Shown piece after piece: positions 35,218 through 42,902 of a stretch of DNA of 64,000 nucleotides. The DNA comes from Streptomyces lunaelactis (GTDB taxonomy: Bacteria > Actinomycetota > Actinomycetes > Streptomycetales > Streptomycetaceae), in the NCBI RefSeq assembly GCF_003054555.1, contig NZ_CP026304.1, positions 7,316,001 through 7,380,000 of the forward strand. The letters are read 5' to 3'. The notes under the pieces were generated by a model, which saw only the letters and a list, made by a program, of their open reading frames with translations, made no database searches and was not told where the DNA came from. The stretch's first letter is position 1. Every line of letters begins with the position of its first letter. A program made the translations under genes and the position numbers.

Positions 35218-36911
35218 GCGGCGTCCCCGCCGCCTGGCAGCAGGCGGCCGACTGCCTCGCCGACGCGGGCTGCGAGACCGTCTTCGGACTGCCCACCGAC
35301 GAACCCGGGCTGCTGGACGCGGCCGACGCGCACCCCGAACTGCGGGCCGTGGGCGTACGTGCCCACCGCGCCGGAGCCTGCATGGCGATCGGCCATGCCC
35401 TGGTCACCGGCCGGCCCGTGGTGCTGGCCCTCGGCGCGGGACCGCCCTTCGGCGACGCCGTCAGCGCCCTCGTCGAAGCCGACTCGGTGTGTGCGCCGGT
35501 CGTCGTCGTGACCACCCGCATCCCCGCCGACGGGCTGGGCCGCGGCGGCTTCCAGGATGTCGACCAGGTGGCGCTGGCCGCCGCGTTCACCACAACCTAT
35601 CTGCGGGTTCAGGACCCGGGGGCACTGACATGGGCGCTGCGCAGGGCCGTCCACATGTCGCTCAACGGGCGGCCCGGGGTCACGGTGGTCGAGGTCGCCC
35701 ACGAGGTGACCGAGGCCGCGATCCCCGCCGGTGCGCCGTCGGGCAACGGGCCCGTGCGCCGGCTGCTCTCCGTACCGGAGGAGTCCGAACTGCGGCGGGC
35801 CGCCGCGATCCTGGCCGGTGCCGAACGCCCGCTGCTGCTCCTCGGCGGCGGCGCCCGCGCGTCCGGCGCGGGCCCCGCCGCCCTCGCGCTCGCCGAACGC
35901 TGGGGAGCCCCGGTGATGACCACGGCAGCAGGGCGCGGCACCGTACCGGAGGACCATCCGCTGGTCTGCGGCTCGGTCGGCCTGTACGCGACACCGCCGC
36001 TGGACACCGTCCAGTGCGGCGCCGACACGGTCCTCGCCGTGGGCAGCCGGCTCGAGGAGACCGCCCGCATGGGCTGGGACACCCTGGAGTCGGTCCGTCT
36101 TGTGCAGATCGACTGCGACCCGGCGGCGTTCGGCGGGGGAGTGGTGGAGCCCGCCGCAGCGCTGCTCGGCGACGGGGCTGCCACCGTGAGCAGGCTCGCC
36201 GCGCTGCTGCCGGAGCGGAGCCGGGAGGCCGCCGACTGGCTGGAGACCGCGGCACACGCCCGCCGTACGGCCTGCTTGAGCTGGACCGCCGAGGGCGACC
36301 GGGCCGGCTCGCCCGCCCGTACCGCGCTGCACGCACTCGCCGAGATCTTCCCGGACGCCACCACCGTCCATGACAACGGCATGAACGACATCTGGTCCTA
36401 CCACTGGCCGGTCCACCGGGTCGGGCCGGGCGCGCGGACCGTGGTCCCCGGCGAGCAGACGATGCTCGGCTTCGGCACCGCCGCAGCGCCTGGCGTCGCC
36501 CTCGCTTCCGAAGGCCGCCCCACCGTCGTGGTGTGCGGCGACGGCGGGGTCGAGATGGGCCTGGACGCCCTGCCCACCGCGGCCGAACTCGGCCTCGGAC
36601 TCGTCCTGCTGGTCTTCGACAACCAGGGCTACGGCTGGCCCCGGCTGCTGCGCCACGGACTGGCCGCGCCCACCGGACTGACCCGGTTCGCCCGGCCGCT
36701 CCCCGTGGACGACGTGGTACGCGGCCTCGGCGGGCAGGCCGAGTCGCCGGACGGTGCCGACGCCGTCCCGGCCGCCCTCCGCCGGGCGCGGGAGACCGCC
36801 GAATCGGGCCGCATCGCTCTCGTACGGATCACGGTGCCCGACGACGATGTGCCGCCGGGCATCAGGCGGCTGTTCCTGACGGGCGGAGACGGCGCGGGGG
36901 ACGAGACATGA
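35214..36911 (+). CDS. Thiamine-diphosphate-dependent enzyme (acetolactate-synthase-like)
   Basis: A 565-residue TPP enzyme of the acetohydroxyacid synthase/decarboxylase family. The Mg/TPP motif is intact: GDGGVEMG at about residues 442-449 followed about 27 residues later by FDNQGYGW. The N-terminal pyrimidine-binding domain, normally containing a RHE-type Glu, reads VRAHRAGACMAIG, so His51 or Arg52 stands where the cofactor-activating Glu is expected. The central FAD/transhydrogenase-like domain is present (AERPLLLLGGGARASG). It should perform a carboligation or decarboxylation, perhaps with the aldehyde made by the upstream ALDH-like protein. ATGA overlaps on both sides. Confidence 0.85.
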   Translation: MSGVPAAWQQAADCLADAGCETVFGLPTDEPGLLDAADAHPELRAVGVRAHRAGACMAIGHALVTGRPVVLALGAGPPFGDAVSALVEADSVCAPVVVVTTRIPADGLGRGGFQDVDQVALAAAFTTTYLRVQDPGALTWALRRAVHMSLNGRPGVTVVEVAHEVTEAAIPAGAPSGNGPVRRLLSVPEESELRRAAAILAGAERPLLLLGGGARASGAGPAALALAERWGAPVMTTAAGRGTVPEDHPLVCGSVGLYATPPLDTVQCGADTVLAVGSRLEETARMGWDTLESVRLVQIDCDPAAFGGGVVEPAAALLGDGAATVSRLAALLPERSREAADWLETAAHARRTACLSWTAEGDRAGSPARTALHALAEIFPDATTVHDNGMNDIWSYHWPVHRVGPGARTVVPGEQTMLGFGTAAAPGVALASEGRPTVVVCGDGGVEMGLDALPTAAELGLGLVLLVFDNQGYGWPRLLRHGLAAPTGLTRFARPLPVDDVVRGLGGQAESPDGADAVPAALRRARETAESGRIALVRITVPDDDVPPGIRRLFLTGGDGAGDET

Positions 36912-38281
36912 ACGCGGCTCCCGGCGCCCTGGTCATAGACGGGGACCTCATCACTCCCACCGCCCTGCGCACCGCGGTCGAGCGGACCGTCGCCGCGCTC
37001 GACCGTGACATCGGGCCCGGCCGCCCCTCCCTCGCCGTCGGCGTCGACGCGACGACCGGGCCCGCCGTGATCGTCACCGCGCTCGCCGCCTCGCGGCTGG
37101 GGGTGCCGCTGTTCCTGCGCGGCCACTCCGCCGCCGTACAGCACTGGCCGCCGCAGGTCGGCCCGGTGGCCTCACCGGCTGGGGGTGAGCTCGCTCCCGT
37201 CGTCACGGCCACGCGCCGCCGGCCGGCCCGGCCGCCGGAACCCGGCACCGGCGCGGTGTTCTTGACGTCGGGCAGCTCCGGCGCGGCCAAGGCGGTCGCG
37301 CTGTCCCGGTCCGCTCTCGACTACCAGGCCGAGGCGACCGCCCGCCATCTCGGCATCGACGGCGACGACGCACTCCTGCTGCCGCTCCCGCTCAACCACG
37401 CCTACGGATTCAGCGTGTTCGGCATCTGGCGCCGCTTCGGCGGGGAGCTCAATGTGCACACGGTGCTGCGCCCGGAAGCGGTCGCGGCCGATGTGAAGGG
37501 GCGCCGTACGACCTCCCTGGACGGGGTCCCCTTCCTCTACACACTCCTTGTCAGGGCCGCCGCTTCCGATCCCGTACTGCGCGACGCCCTGGCGCGGTTG
37601 ACGGTCCGCGGCTGCGGGGGCGCCGTACTGCCGGCCGCCGTCGCCGCGCACTTCCTCGATGTCGTCGGCGCACCCGTGCACGACGGCTACGGGCTCACCG
37701 AGGCGGGCCCCAATGTGGCGCTGTCCTCGGCCACGCACTGTCGCGCGGGAACGGTCGGCACGCCGCTGCCCGGCACCGAGGTGCGCATCGCCCCGGACAC
37801 CGGCGAAGTCCTGGTCCGGGGACCGGGGTTGATGACCGGCTATCTCGGCCGCGCCGACGCCACGCGGGAGGCGCTGCCCGGCGACGGCTGGCTGCGTACG
37901 GGCGACACGGGCGCACTCGATCCGGACGGCTACCTCAGCGTGCTTGGCCGGCTGAAGGACATCATCATCGTGCTCGGCGAGAACCACGCGCCCGCCACCA
38001 TCGAGGACGTGCTGCGCGCGGACGAGTCGGTCGGGGACGCGGTGGTGGTGGGTGTGCCGACCCAACAGGCCCACGGCGACGCGGTGTTCGCCTTCGTCGA
38101 GCCGGCTGACCCGGGCCGCCCGCCGAGCGAACGGGCGCTGCGCACCCGCTGCTACCGGGGCCTGCCGCCGCTGCTGCGGCCACGCTTCATCCAGGTCGGC
38201 GCGCTGCCGAGGCTGCCGGGCGGCAAGGCGGACCGTCAGCGGCTGCGCCGGCTGGCCGCGACCTCGGGAGGACAGCGCTGA
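36908..38281 (+). CDS. AMP-dependent acyl ligase
   Basis: A 457-residue adenylate-forming enzyme with FLTSGSSGAAKAVALS, HDGYGLTEAGPNVA, RTGDTGALDPDGYLSVLGRLKDII and a catalytic Lys in LPGGKADRQRL. It is shorter than typical acyl-CoA ligases because the N-terminal subdomain is reduced. It activates a carboxylic acid, transferring it to CoA or to a carrier. No carrier protein is encoded in block 3, so the acceptor is either CoA or an ACP from a neighbouring block. Overlaps its neighbours as ATGA. Confidence 0.85.
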   Translation: MNAAPGALVIDGDLITPTALRTAVERTVAALDRDIGPGRPSLAVGVDATTGPAVIVTALAASRLGVPLFLRGHSAAVQHWPPQVGPVASPAGGELAPVVTATRRRPARPPEPGTGAVFLTSGSSGAAKAVALSRSALDYQAEATARHLGIDGDDALLLPLPLNHAYGFSVFGIWRRFGGELNVHTVLRPEAVAADVKGRRTTSLDGVPFLYTLLVRAAASDPVLRDALARLTVRGCGGAVLPAAVAAHFLDVVGAPVHDGYGLTEAGPNVALSSATHCRAGTVGTPLPGTEVRIAPDTGEVLVRGPGLMTGYLGRADATREALPGDGWLRTGDTGALDPDGYLSVLGRLKDIIIVLGENHAPATIEDVLRADESVGDAVVVGVPTQQAHGDAVFAFVEPADPGRPPSERALRTRCYRGLPPLLRPRFIQVGALPRLPGGKADRQRLRRLAATSGGQR

Positions 38282-39480
38282 TGGCCCGACGATCCGTACC
38301 TGACACGGTCATTACGGGCCTGGGCCTGATCACCGCCTACGGGTGGGGCACGGACGCCTACTGGAGCGGCCTGCTGTCCGGCTCCCGGGCCCTGCGCCCG
38401 CACGCGGACCTGGCCGCCGCGGGCTTCGACCGCACGGTGACCGCGGCGCTCGACGACGCGCACCTGGCGGTCACCGCCCACGACGCGCACCGGCTCCACT
38501 CGCGGCGCAGCCGGCTCGCCCGCGCAGCCACCGCGCAGGCACTCCGCGAGGCCTCCCTCACCGGACTCGGTCCCGGCACCCTCGTGGTGGCAGTCGGTCA
38601 GACACCACTGGCCGACGAGGCCGACGACTCCCGCGAAGGCACCACCACCCGCTGGGGACGCGAGGAGTTCGCCGGACCCTCGCCCGCCGATCTGCCCGGC
38701 GTCTCCCCGCGCGCCGAGACCGTCTACCTCTCCCAGGCCTGCGCCTCCGTCTCCTTCGCCCTCGACTACGTGCGCACCTGGCTGCGCTCCGGCTGCGGCA
38801 CCACCGCCCTCGTCGTCGGCACCTGTGTACTCAACGCCTACGAATACGCGGGCATGGCCATCACCGGCGCTCTCAGTCCCACCGGCGCCCGCCCCTTCGA
38901 CACCGCACGCGACGGCACCAGCCTCGGCGAGGGCGCGGGAGCGATCCTGCTGGAGACCGCGGCGGCCGCCGAACAGCGTGGCATCACCCCCCAGGCCGTC
39001 CTCGCCGGCGCGGCCGCCCGCGTGAACGGCCGCAGCCCCGCCGCTTCGGACGAAGCGGCCATCACCGACTGCGTCCTCGCCGCCCTCGAGGACGCCGGAC
39101 TCGAACGCGTCGGCTACATCCACGCCCACGCCACCGGCACCGTCCAGGGCGACACCGTGGAACTCGCCGCCCTCGGAGCCGTGGGCGCGCCGCGCGGCTG
39201 GGTCGCCGTCCCTGTCAGCGGCCACAAGGGCGGCATCGGCCACCTCATGCACGCCTCCTCCGCGCCCGGAATCGCCGCCGCCCTCGGCTTCCTGCGTACC
39301 GGCACGGCCCCCGGCACCCCCGGCCTCGACTCCCCGGAGGCGGCCGGGCGGGCGATCGACGTGCTCACCGCGCCGAGGCGGCTGCCCGGCGCACCCCGCA
39401 GTTGCCTCGTCAACAGCTTCGGCTTCGCCGGAAACAACTCCTCCCTCGTCCTGACCTCACCGGATGGGAGCACCCGATGA
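38281..39480 (+). CDS. Stand-alone beta-ketoacyl synthase (FabF-like)
   Basis: A 399-residue ketosynthase with a full active site: Cys154 in SQACASVSF, first His in HAHATGTVQGD and second His in GHKGGIGHLMHASS. It lacks AT and ACP and is not paired with a chain-length factor. It lies between an AMP ligase and a GNAT-like gene. The sequence departs from type II minimal PKS KS-alpha at 45335 and from the type I KS at 7001, suggesting an independent origin. It probably performs a single Claisen condensation or an acyl transfer on a thioester made in this block. Confidence 0.85.
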   Translation: MARRSVPDTVITGLGLITAYGWGTDAYWSGLLSGSRALRPHADLAAAGFDRTVTAALDDAHLAVTAHDAHRLHSRRSRLARAATAQALREASLTGLGPGTLVVAVGQTPLADEADDSREGTTTRWGREEFAGPSPADLPGVSPRAETVYLSQACASVSFALDYVRTWLRSGCGTTALVVGTCVLNAYEYAGMAITGALSPTGARPFDTARDGTSLGEGAGAILLETAAAAEQRGITPQAVLAGAAARVNGRSPAASDEAAITDCVLAALEDAGLERVGYIHAHATGTVQGDTVELAALGAVGAPRGWVAVPVSGHKGGIGHLMHASSAPGIAAALGFLRTGTAPGTPGLDSPEAAGRAIDVLTAPRRLPGAPRSCLVNSFGFAGNNSSLVLTSPDGSTR

Positions 39481-40691
39481 TCCGTACGATGCGCGCCCGG
39501 GCCGACTACGGCTGGCGGCACAGCGCCGAGCCCGCCGTCGCCCAGCTGCGCCGGCTCTACGAAGGCGAGTTACGCGCAGCGCTGCCCCGCCGGTCCGTGC
39601 ACACCCACGGCGCGGACGGCGGCCCGAGCGCCTCCTACACCGGCCCGTACGAGATCGGCAAAGGGCTGCTCGCCCAGATCGAGTGCCACAGCGGCAGCCC
39701 GGGCTCCCCGTCCGCCGCAGGACCCGAACTGGTCATGGTCGCCGCATCGGCCCGCCGCCTCGCCGCACTGCCCCGCGAGCGCTCGCTGATACTCCCCGCC
39801 CGGGTCCACCAGATCGTGCCGATACGCGGCGACCTGGCAACCGTGCTGGCCGGCCGCAGCCGCCGCAATCTGGACCGGTTCCGGCGCAACCAGCGTGTGG
39901 ACGGCTGGAGTTGGGAGCACGCCGGGAGCGACGAGGACCTCGACTTCTTCCGCCGGCGGATGCTGCTGCCGACCGTGCGCGACCGCTACGGTCCGTACGC
40001 CGTCAGCGAGGACCCCACCGTGATGCGGGAGTGCCTGCTGCGCCAGGGCCATCTCTTCTTCGTACGGGCCGGGGGCCCTGCCGGCGAGCGCATCGCCGGA
40101 GCACTGTGCCGCTGGGACGCCCGGCGGCGCACCCTGCGCTTCCGGCTCACCGGAGTGCTCGACGCCGACCCCGCGCTGCGCAGGGCGGGAGCCCTCATCG
40201 CCGCCGAGTACTTCGTCTTCGAGTGGGCGTGGCGGCACGGCGTCGCCGCTGTCGATCTGTCCGGCGGCGCACCCTTCCTGGCCCGCCCCATCGTCCAGTA
40301 CAAGATGCGGCTGAACGCCGTGACCGTGCCCGCTCCCACTCCCGTACGGCATCTGGGCACCTGGTTGCATGTTGCGAGGGACTCTGCCGGGGTACGCGAC
40401 TTCCTGGCAGCCAACCCGCTGCTCGCCACCGCGCCGGGGGGCGGACTCGAAGCGGTCTACTTCCACGACCGGACGCGTCAGGTCCGGGACGATGTGGCGT
40501 GGCGCAGCCCGGGGGTCGACGGCCCCCGCACGGTGGACCTCGATGAATTCCTCGCCCCGGCAGGCAGGTTGGACGGCGGGTCGAGCAGTGCTCCAGCGCT
40601 GCCTGTCACGGTTCTGAAAGGCCCGCCAACCGCAGGTCTTCCCAGTACATTCCACGAAGGAGGCCGACGGTGGCACACCGGACGCTCATAG
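39477..40691 (+). CDS. GNAT-like / FemAB-type acyltransferase (TTA codon)
   Basis: A 404-residue protein whose second half resembles the GNAT fold as found in aminoacyl and acyl transferases: RNLDRFRRNQRVDGWSW, LCRWDARRRTLRFRLTGVLD, and LSGGAPFLARPIVQYKMRLN near the end. A TTA codon at 39570-39572 near the 5' end makes translation bldA-dependent, so the last step of this operon may be held until differentiation. It begins with an ATGA overlap after the KS and ends 22 bases inside the first type II PKS gene, physically welding block 3 to block 4. The substrate is unknown. Confidence 0.65.
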   Translation: MIRTMRARADYGWRHSAEPAVAQLRRLYEGELRAALPRRSVHTHGADGGPSASYTGPYEIGKGLLAQIECHSGSPGSPSAAGPELVMVAASARRLAALPRERSLILPARVHQIVPIRGDLATVLAGRSRRNLDRFRRNQRVDGWSWEHAGSDEDLDFFRRRMLLPTVRDRYGPYAVSEDPTVMRECLLRQGHLFFVRAGGPAGERIAGALCRWDARRRTLRFRLTGVLDADPALRRAGALIAAEYFVFEWAWRHGVAAVDLSGGAPFLARPIVQYKMRLNAVTVPAPTPVRHLGTWLHVARDSAGVRDFLAANPLLATAPGGGLEAVYFHDRTRQVRDDVAWRSPGVDGPRTVDLDEFLAPAGRLDGGSSSAPALPVTVLKGPPTAGLPSTFHEGGRRWHTGRS

Positions 40692-41008
40692 TGGCTCGGA
40701 TGGAGCCGGGCAAGACCGGCGACATCGCCAAGATCTTCGAGGAGTCGGACTCGAGCGAGCTGCCCCACATGATCGGTGTGGCGAGGCGGTCCCTGTTCAC
40801 CTTCCACGACCTGTACTTCCATCTCGTCGAGGCCGACGAGGACATCAGTCCGCGTCTCTACCAGGCCCGCAGCCACCCGCTCTACGACGACATCAACACC
40901 CGGCTCGCCGAGTGCGTCTCGCCGTACGACCCGAACTGGCGAGAGCCCAAGGACGCGATGGCGCAGTCTTTCTATGTCTGGACCAAAGAGGGAGGAAGGA
41001 TCCAGTGA
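40670..41008 (+). CDS. TcmI-like polyketide cyclase
   Basis: A 112-residue protein closely resembling the tetracenomycin F2 cyclase family: ARRSLFTFHDLYFHLVEAD, YQARSHPLYDDINTRL and SPYDPNW are recognisable. These small ferredoxin-like-fold cyclases close later rings of aromatic polyketides. The GTG start at 40670 follows GAAGGAGG and overlaps the upstream gene. It is the first gene of the type II polyketide block and is followed by the ACP with a GTGA overlap. Confidence 0.9.
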   Translation: MAHRTLIVARMEPGKTGDIAKIFEESDSSELPHMIGVARRSLFTFHDLYFHLVEADEDISPRLYQARSHPLYDDINTRLAECVSPYDPNWREPKDAMAQSFYVWTKEGGRIQ

Positions 41009-41265
41009 GCGAGTTCACACTGGCGGAGCTTGCCGGCAAGCTCCGCGAATGCGCCGGCGAGTCCGAGGGCATCGACCTCGACAGCAACGCGGTGCTGGAC
41101 GTTCCCTTCATCGACCTCGGCTACGACTCCCTCGCGCTGCTCCAGGTGACCGGAGTCATCAAGCGCGAGCATGGCGTCGAACTCTCCGACGACGCCGTGG
41201 TGGAGGCCGAGACGCCGCGCATTCTGCTCAAGATGATCAACGCAAGTCTCCCCGAGGCGGCATGA
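41005..41265 (+). CDS. Acyl carrier protein of the type II PKS
   Basis: An 86-residue ACP with Ser42 in LGYDSLALLQ, the type II signature. GGGAGGAAGG precedes the GTG. Unlike most clusters, the ACP is not next to KS-alpha and the chain-length factor, which lie 4 kb downstream; here it sits between a cyclase and a ketoreductase. It carries the growing poly-beta-ketone chain and is presumably activated by the transferase at 13907 or by a genomic one. Confidence 0.92.
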   Translation: MSEFTLAELAGKLRECAGESEGIDLDSNAVLDVPFIDLGYDSLALLQVTGVIKREHGVELSDDAVVEAETPRILLKMINASLPEAA

Positions 41266-42017
41266 GCGCGGAAGATGCCGTCACCTCGGGACTGGCCGGA
41301 AAGCGAGTGCTCATCACCGGAGGCACCCGAGGCATCGGACGGGCGGCGGCGCTTGCCTTCGCCCGTGCCGGGGCGCAGGTGGTGGCGGGACACAGCAAGG
41401 ACGGCGAGGCCGCCGAATCGCTCGCGCGGGAACTGGGCGAGCTCGGCGAGGGCCATCTGACCGTACGCGCCGATGTCACCACCCCGGACGGAGCCAGACG
41501 GCTCGCCGAGGTCTGCGAGGAACAGCTCGGCGGGCTCGAGGTGCTGGTGAACAACGTCGGCATCGACGGCCACGCCAAGTTCGGCGATCTCGAACCGGCC
41601 GAGTGGCAGCGGCTGTTCGACCACAATGTCACCTCCGCCTATCTGGTCACCCAGGCCGTCCTGGACCTGCTCTCCGAGGGCGCGTCCGTCGTCAACATCG
41701 GTTCGTCGGTCGCTCTGCGCGGCCGCCCCTTCAGCGCCCACTACTCCGCGTCCAAGGCGGCTCTCGTCGGCCTCGGGCGGGCGCTGTGCAAGGAGCTCGG
41801 GCCGCGCGGCATTCGCGTCAACACCGTGGCCCCGGGCGTCACCGAGAGTGAGGCCGGTGGGGATCTGCCCCCGCAGCTGCGGGAGCGGATCGCCTCGATG
41901 ACCGCCCTGGGCCGGCTCGGCCGGCCCGAGGACGTCGCCGGGGCCGTGCTCTTCCTGGCGGGGGACGCGTCCCGCTATGTCTCCGGTGCCACGATCACCG
42001 TCGATGGAGGAATCTGA
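41262..42017 (+). CDS. Short-chain ketoreductase 1
   Basis: A 251-residue SDR with NADPH loop GGTRGIGRAAAL, NNVGI, catalytic Ser in NIGSSVAL and Tyr/Lys in HYSASKAALVG. It belongs to the FabG-like ketoreductases of aromatic polyketide clusters. The ending YVSGATITVDGGI is typical. ATGA overlaps join it to the ACP and the next cyclase. It could reduce the ketide chain or a later ring carbonyl; pentangular pathways often have two ketoreductases and a second is encoded at 48844. Confidence 0.88.
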   Translation: MSAEDAVTSGLAGKRVLITGGTRGIGRAAALAFARAGAQVVAGHSKDGEAAESLARELGELGEGHLTVRADVTTPDGARRLAEVCEEQLGGLEVLVNNVGIDGHAKFGDLEPAEWQRLFDHNVTSAYLVTQAVLDLLSEGASVVNIGSSVALRGRPFSAHYSASKAALVGLGRALCKELGPRGIRVNTVAPGVTESEAGGDLPPQLRERIASMTALGRLGRPEDVAGAVLFLAGDASRYVSGATITVDGGI

Positions 42018-42397
42018 TGCCGTACGCAGCGATCACCTACCGGGTCAAGCCCGGGCACGAGGACGAGATCGCCGAGATCTTCGCCCACTTCAACCGGGTC
42101 GACACCCCCGACTACGCGGGCGACGACGGCGCGGCCGCCGGACGGCTCCTGGGCACCGGGGTGTTCATCAAGGACGACGTGATGGTGCGCGTCATCCACT
42201 ACGACGGCGACTTCGCCGCCATCGGCCGCCACATGGCCACCCAGAAGGGCGTGCACATCCTGGAGGAGAAGCTCCAGCCCTATCTGGCCGAGGAGCGGGA
42301 CACCTCGTCGCCGGCCGGCTTCGCCGCGTACTTCCGCAACGCGACGATGCGCTCCATCGCCCAGCTCACCGTCGACACCCACCCGGCACAGGCCTGA
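42017..42397 (+). CDS. SchA/CurD-like polyketide cyclase 1
   Basis: A 126-residue protein with MPYAAITYRVKPGHEDEIAEIF and VMVRVIHYDGDFAAIGRHMA, typical of the SchA/CurD-like domain found in spore-pigment and pentangular polyketide clusters, where it acts as a cyclase or cyclase partner. Its stop and start overlap as TGATG with the ketoreductase. A close paralog lies at 44332 on the opposite strand. Confidence 0.85.
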   Translation: MPYAAITYRVKPGHEDEIAEIFAHFNRVDTPDYAGDDGAAAGRLLGTGVFIKDDVMVRVIHYDGDFAAIGRHMATQKGVHILEEKLQPYLAEERDTSSPAGFAAYFRNATMRSIAQLTVDTHPAQA

Positions 42398-42402
42398 GCG
42401 CC

Positions 42403-42858
42403 ATGACCGAGGTGCTGGGGATAGCCGTTCTCCTCGGCAGCGGTGTCACCGCGGGGGTGCTCTTCGCCGTCGCGCTGAGCGTGCTTCCCGCGCTCTTCGC
42501 CATGGAGACGGGCACCTACGTGTACGCGCACAAACTGCTGGGCCGCAACTGGGACCCGACCATGCCGGTCGTCGTCCTCACCTCCACGCTGCTCGCGGCG
42601 GTGCTCGCCCTGACCGCCGACGACAGCACGGCCCGCGCACTGTTCGGCGCCGCCGCCATACTGCTGCTGGGCGTTTCCGCCGTGTCCCATCTGTGCAATG
42701 TGCCGATCAACCGCAGGGTCAAGGCCGTCGACAACCCGGACGAGCTGCCCGCCGACTGGGAGGACCCGCGGCCGCTGTGGCGCCGCTGGCATCTCCTGCG
42801 GACTCTGCTCTCCGTCATCGCTCTGGCGCTCAACGCCGCGGCGGTCACCGTCATCTGA
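42403..42858 (+). CDS. DUF1772 (anthrone-oxygenase-like) membrane protein 1
   Basis: A 151-residue protein with about four hydrophobic segments, VSHLCNVPINRRVKAVDNPD and WEDPRPLWRRWHLLRTLLS as conserved polar regions. DUF1772 proteins include cofactor-free anthrone oxygenases that install a quinone oxygen. A paralog is encoded at 48362. It ends the plus-strand run ACP-KR-cyclase-DUF1772. Role inferred from family; whether it is catalytic or a helper cannot be told. Confidence 0.8.
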   Translation: MTEVLGIAVLLGSGVTAGVLFAVALSVLPALFAMETGTYVYAHKLLGRNWDPTMPVVVLTSTLLAAVLALTADDSTARALFGAAAILLLGVSAVSHLCNVPINRRVKAVDNPDELPADWEDPRPLWRRWHLLRTLLSVIALALNAAAVTVI

Positions 42859-42877
42859 CACGGTGACCGCCGCGGCG
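42834..42877. terminator. Bidirectional hairpin terminator between DUF1772 gene and multicopper oxidase gene
   Basis: A perfect 18-bp stem (42834-42851 with 42860-42877, arm CGCCGCGGCGGTCACCGT) encloses an 8-base loop that contains the TGA stop of the DUF1772 gene. The two flanking genes converge, so one hairpin can end both transcripts. There is no long T-run, as usual in Streptomyces. Confidence 0.8.
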
Positions 42878-42902
42878 GTTCTGCTGTGTGAGGGGCGGAC
42901 GG

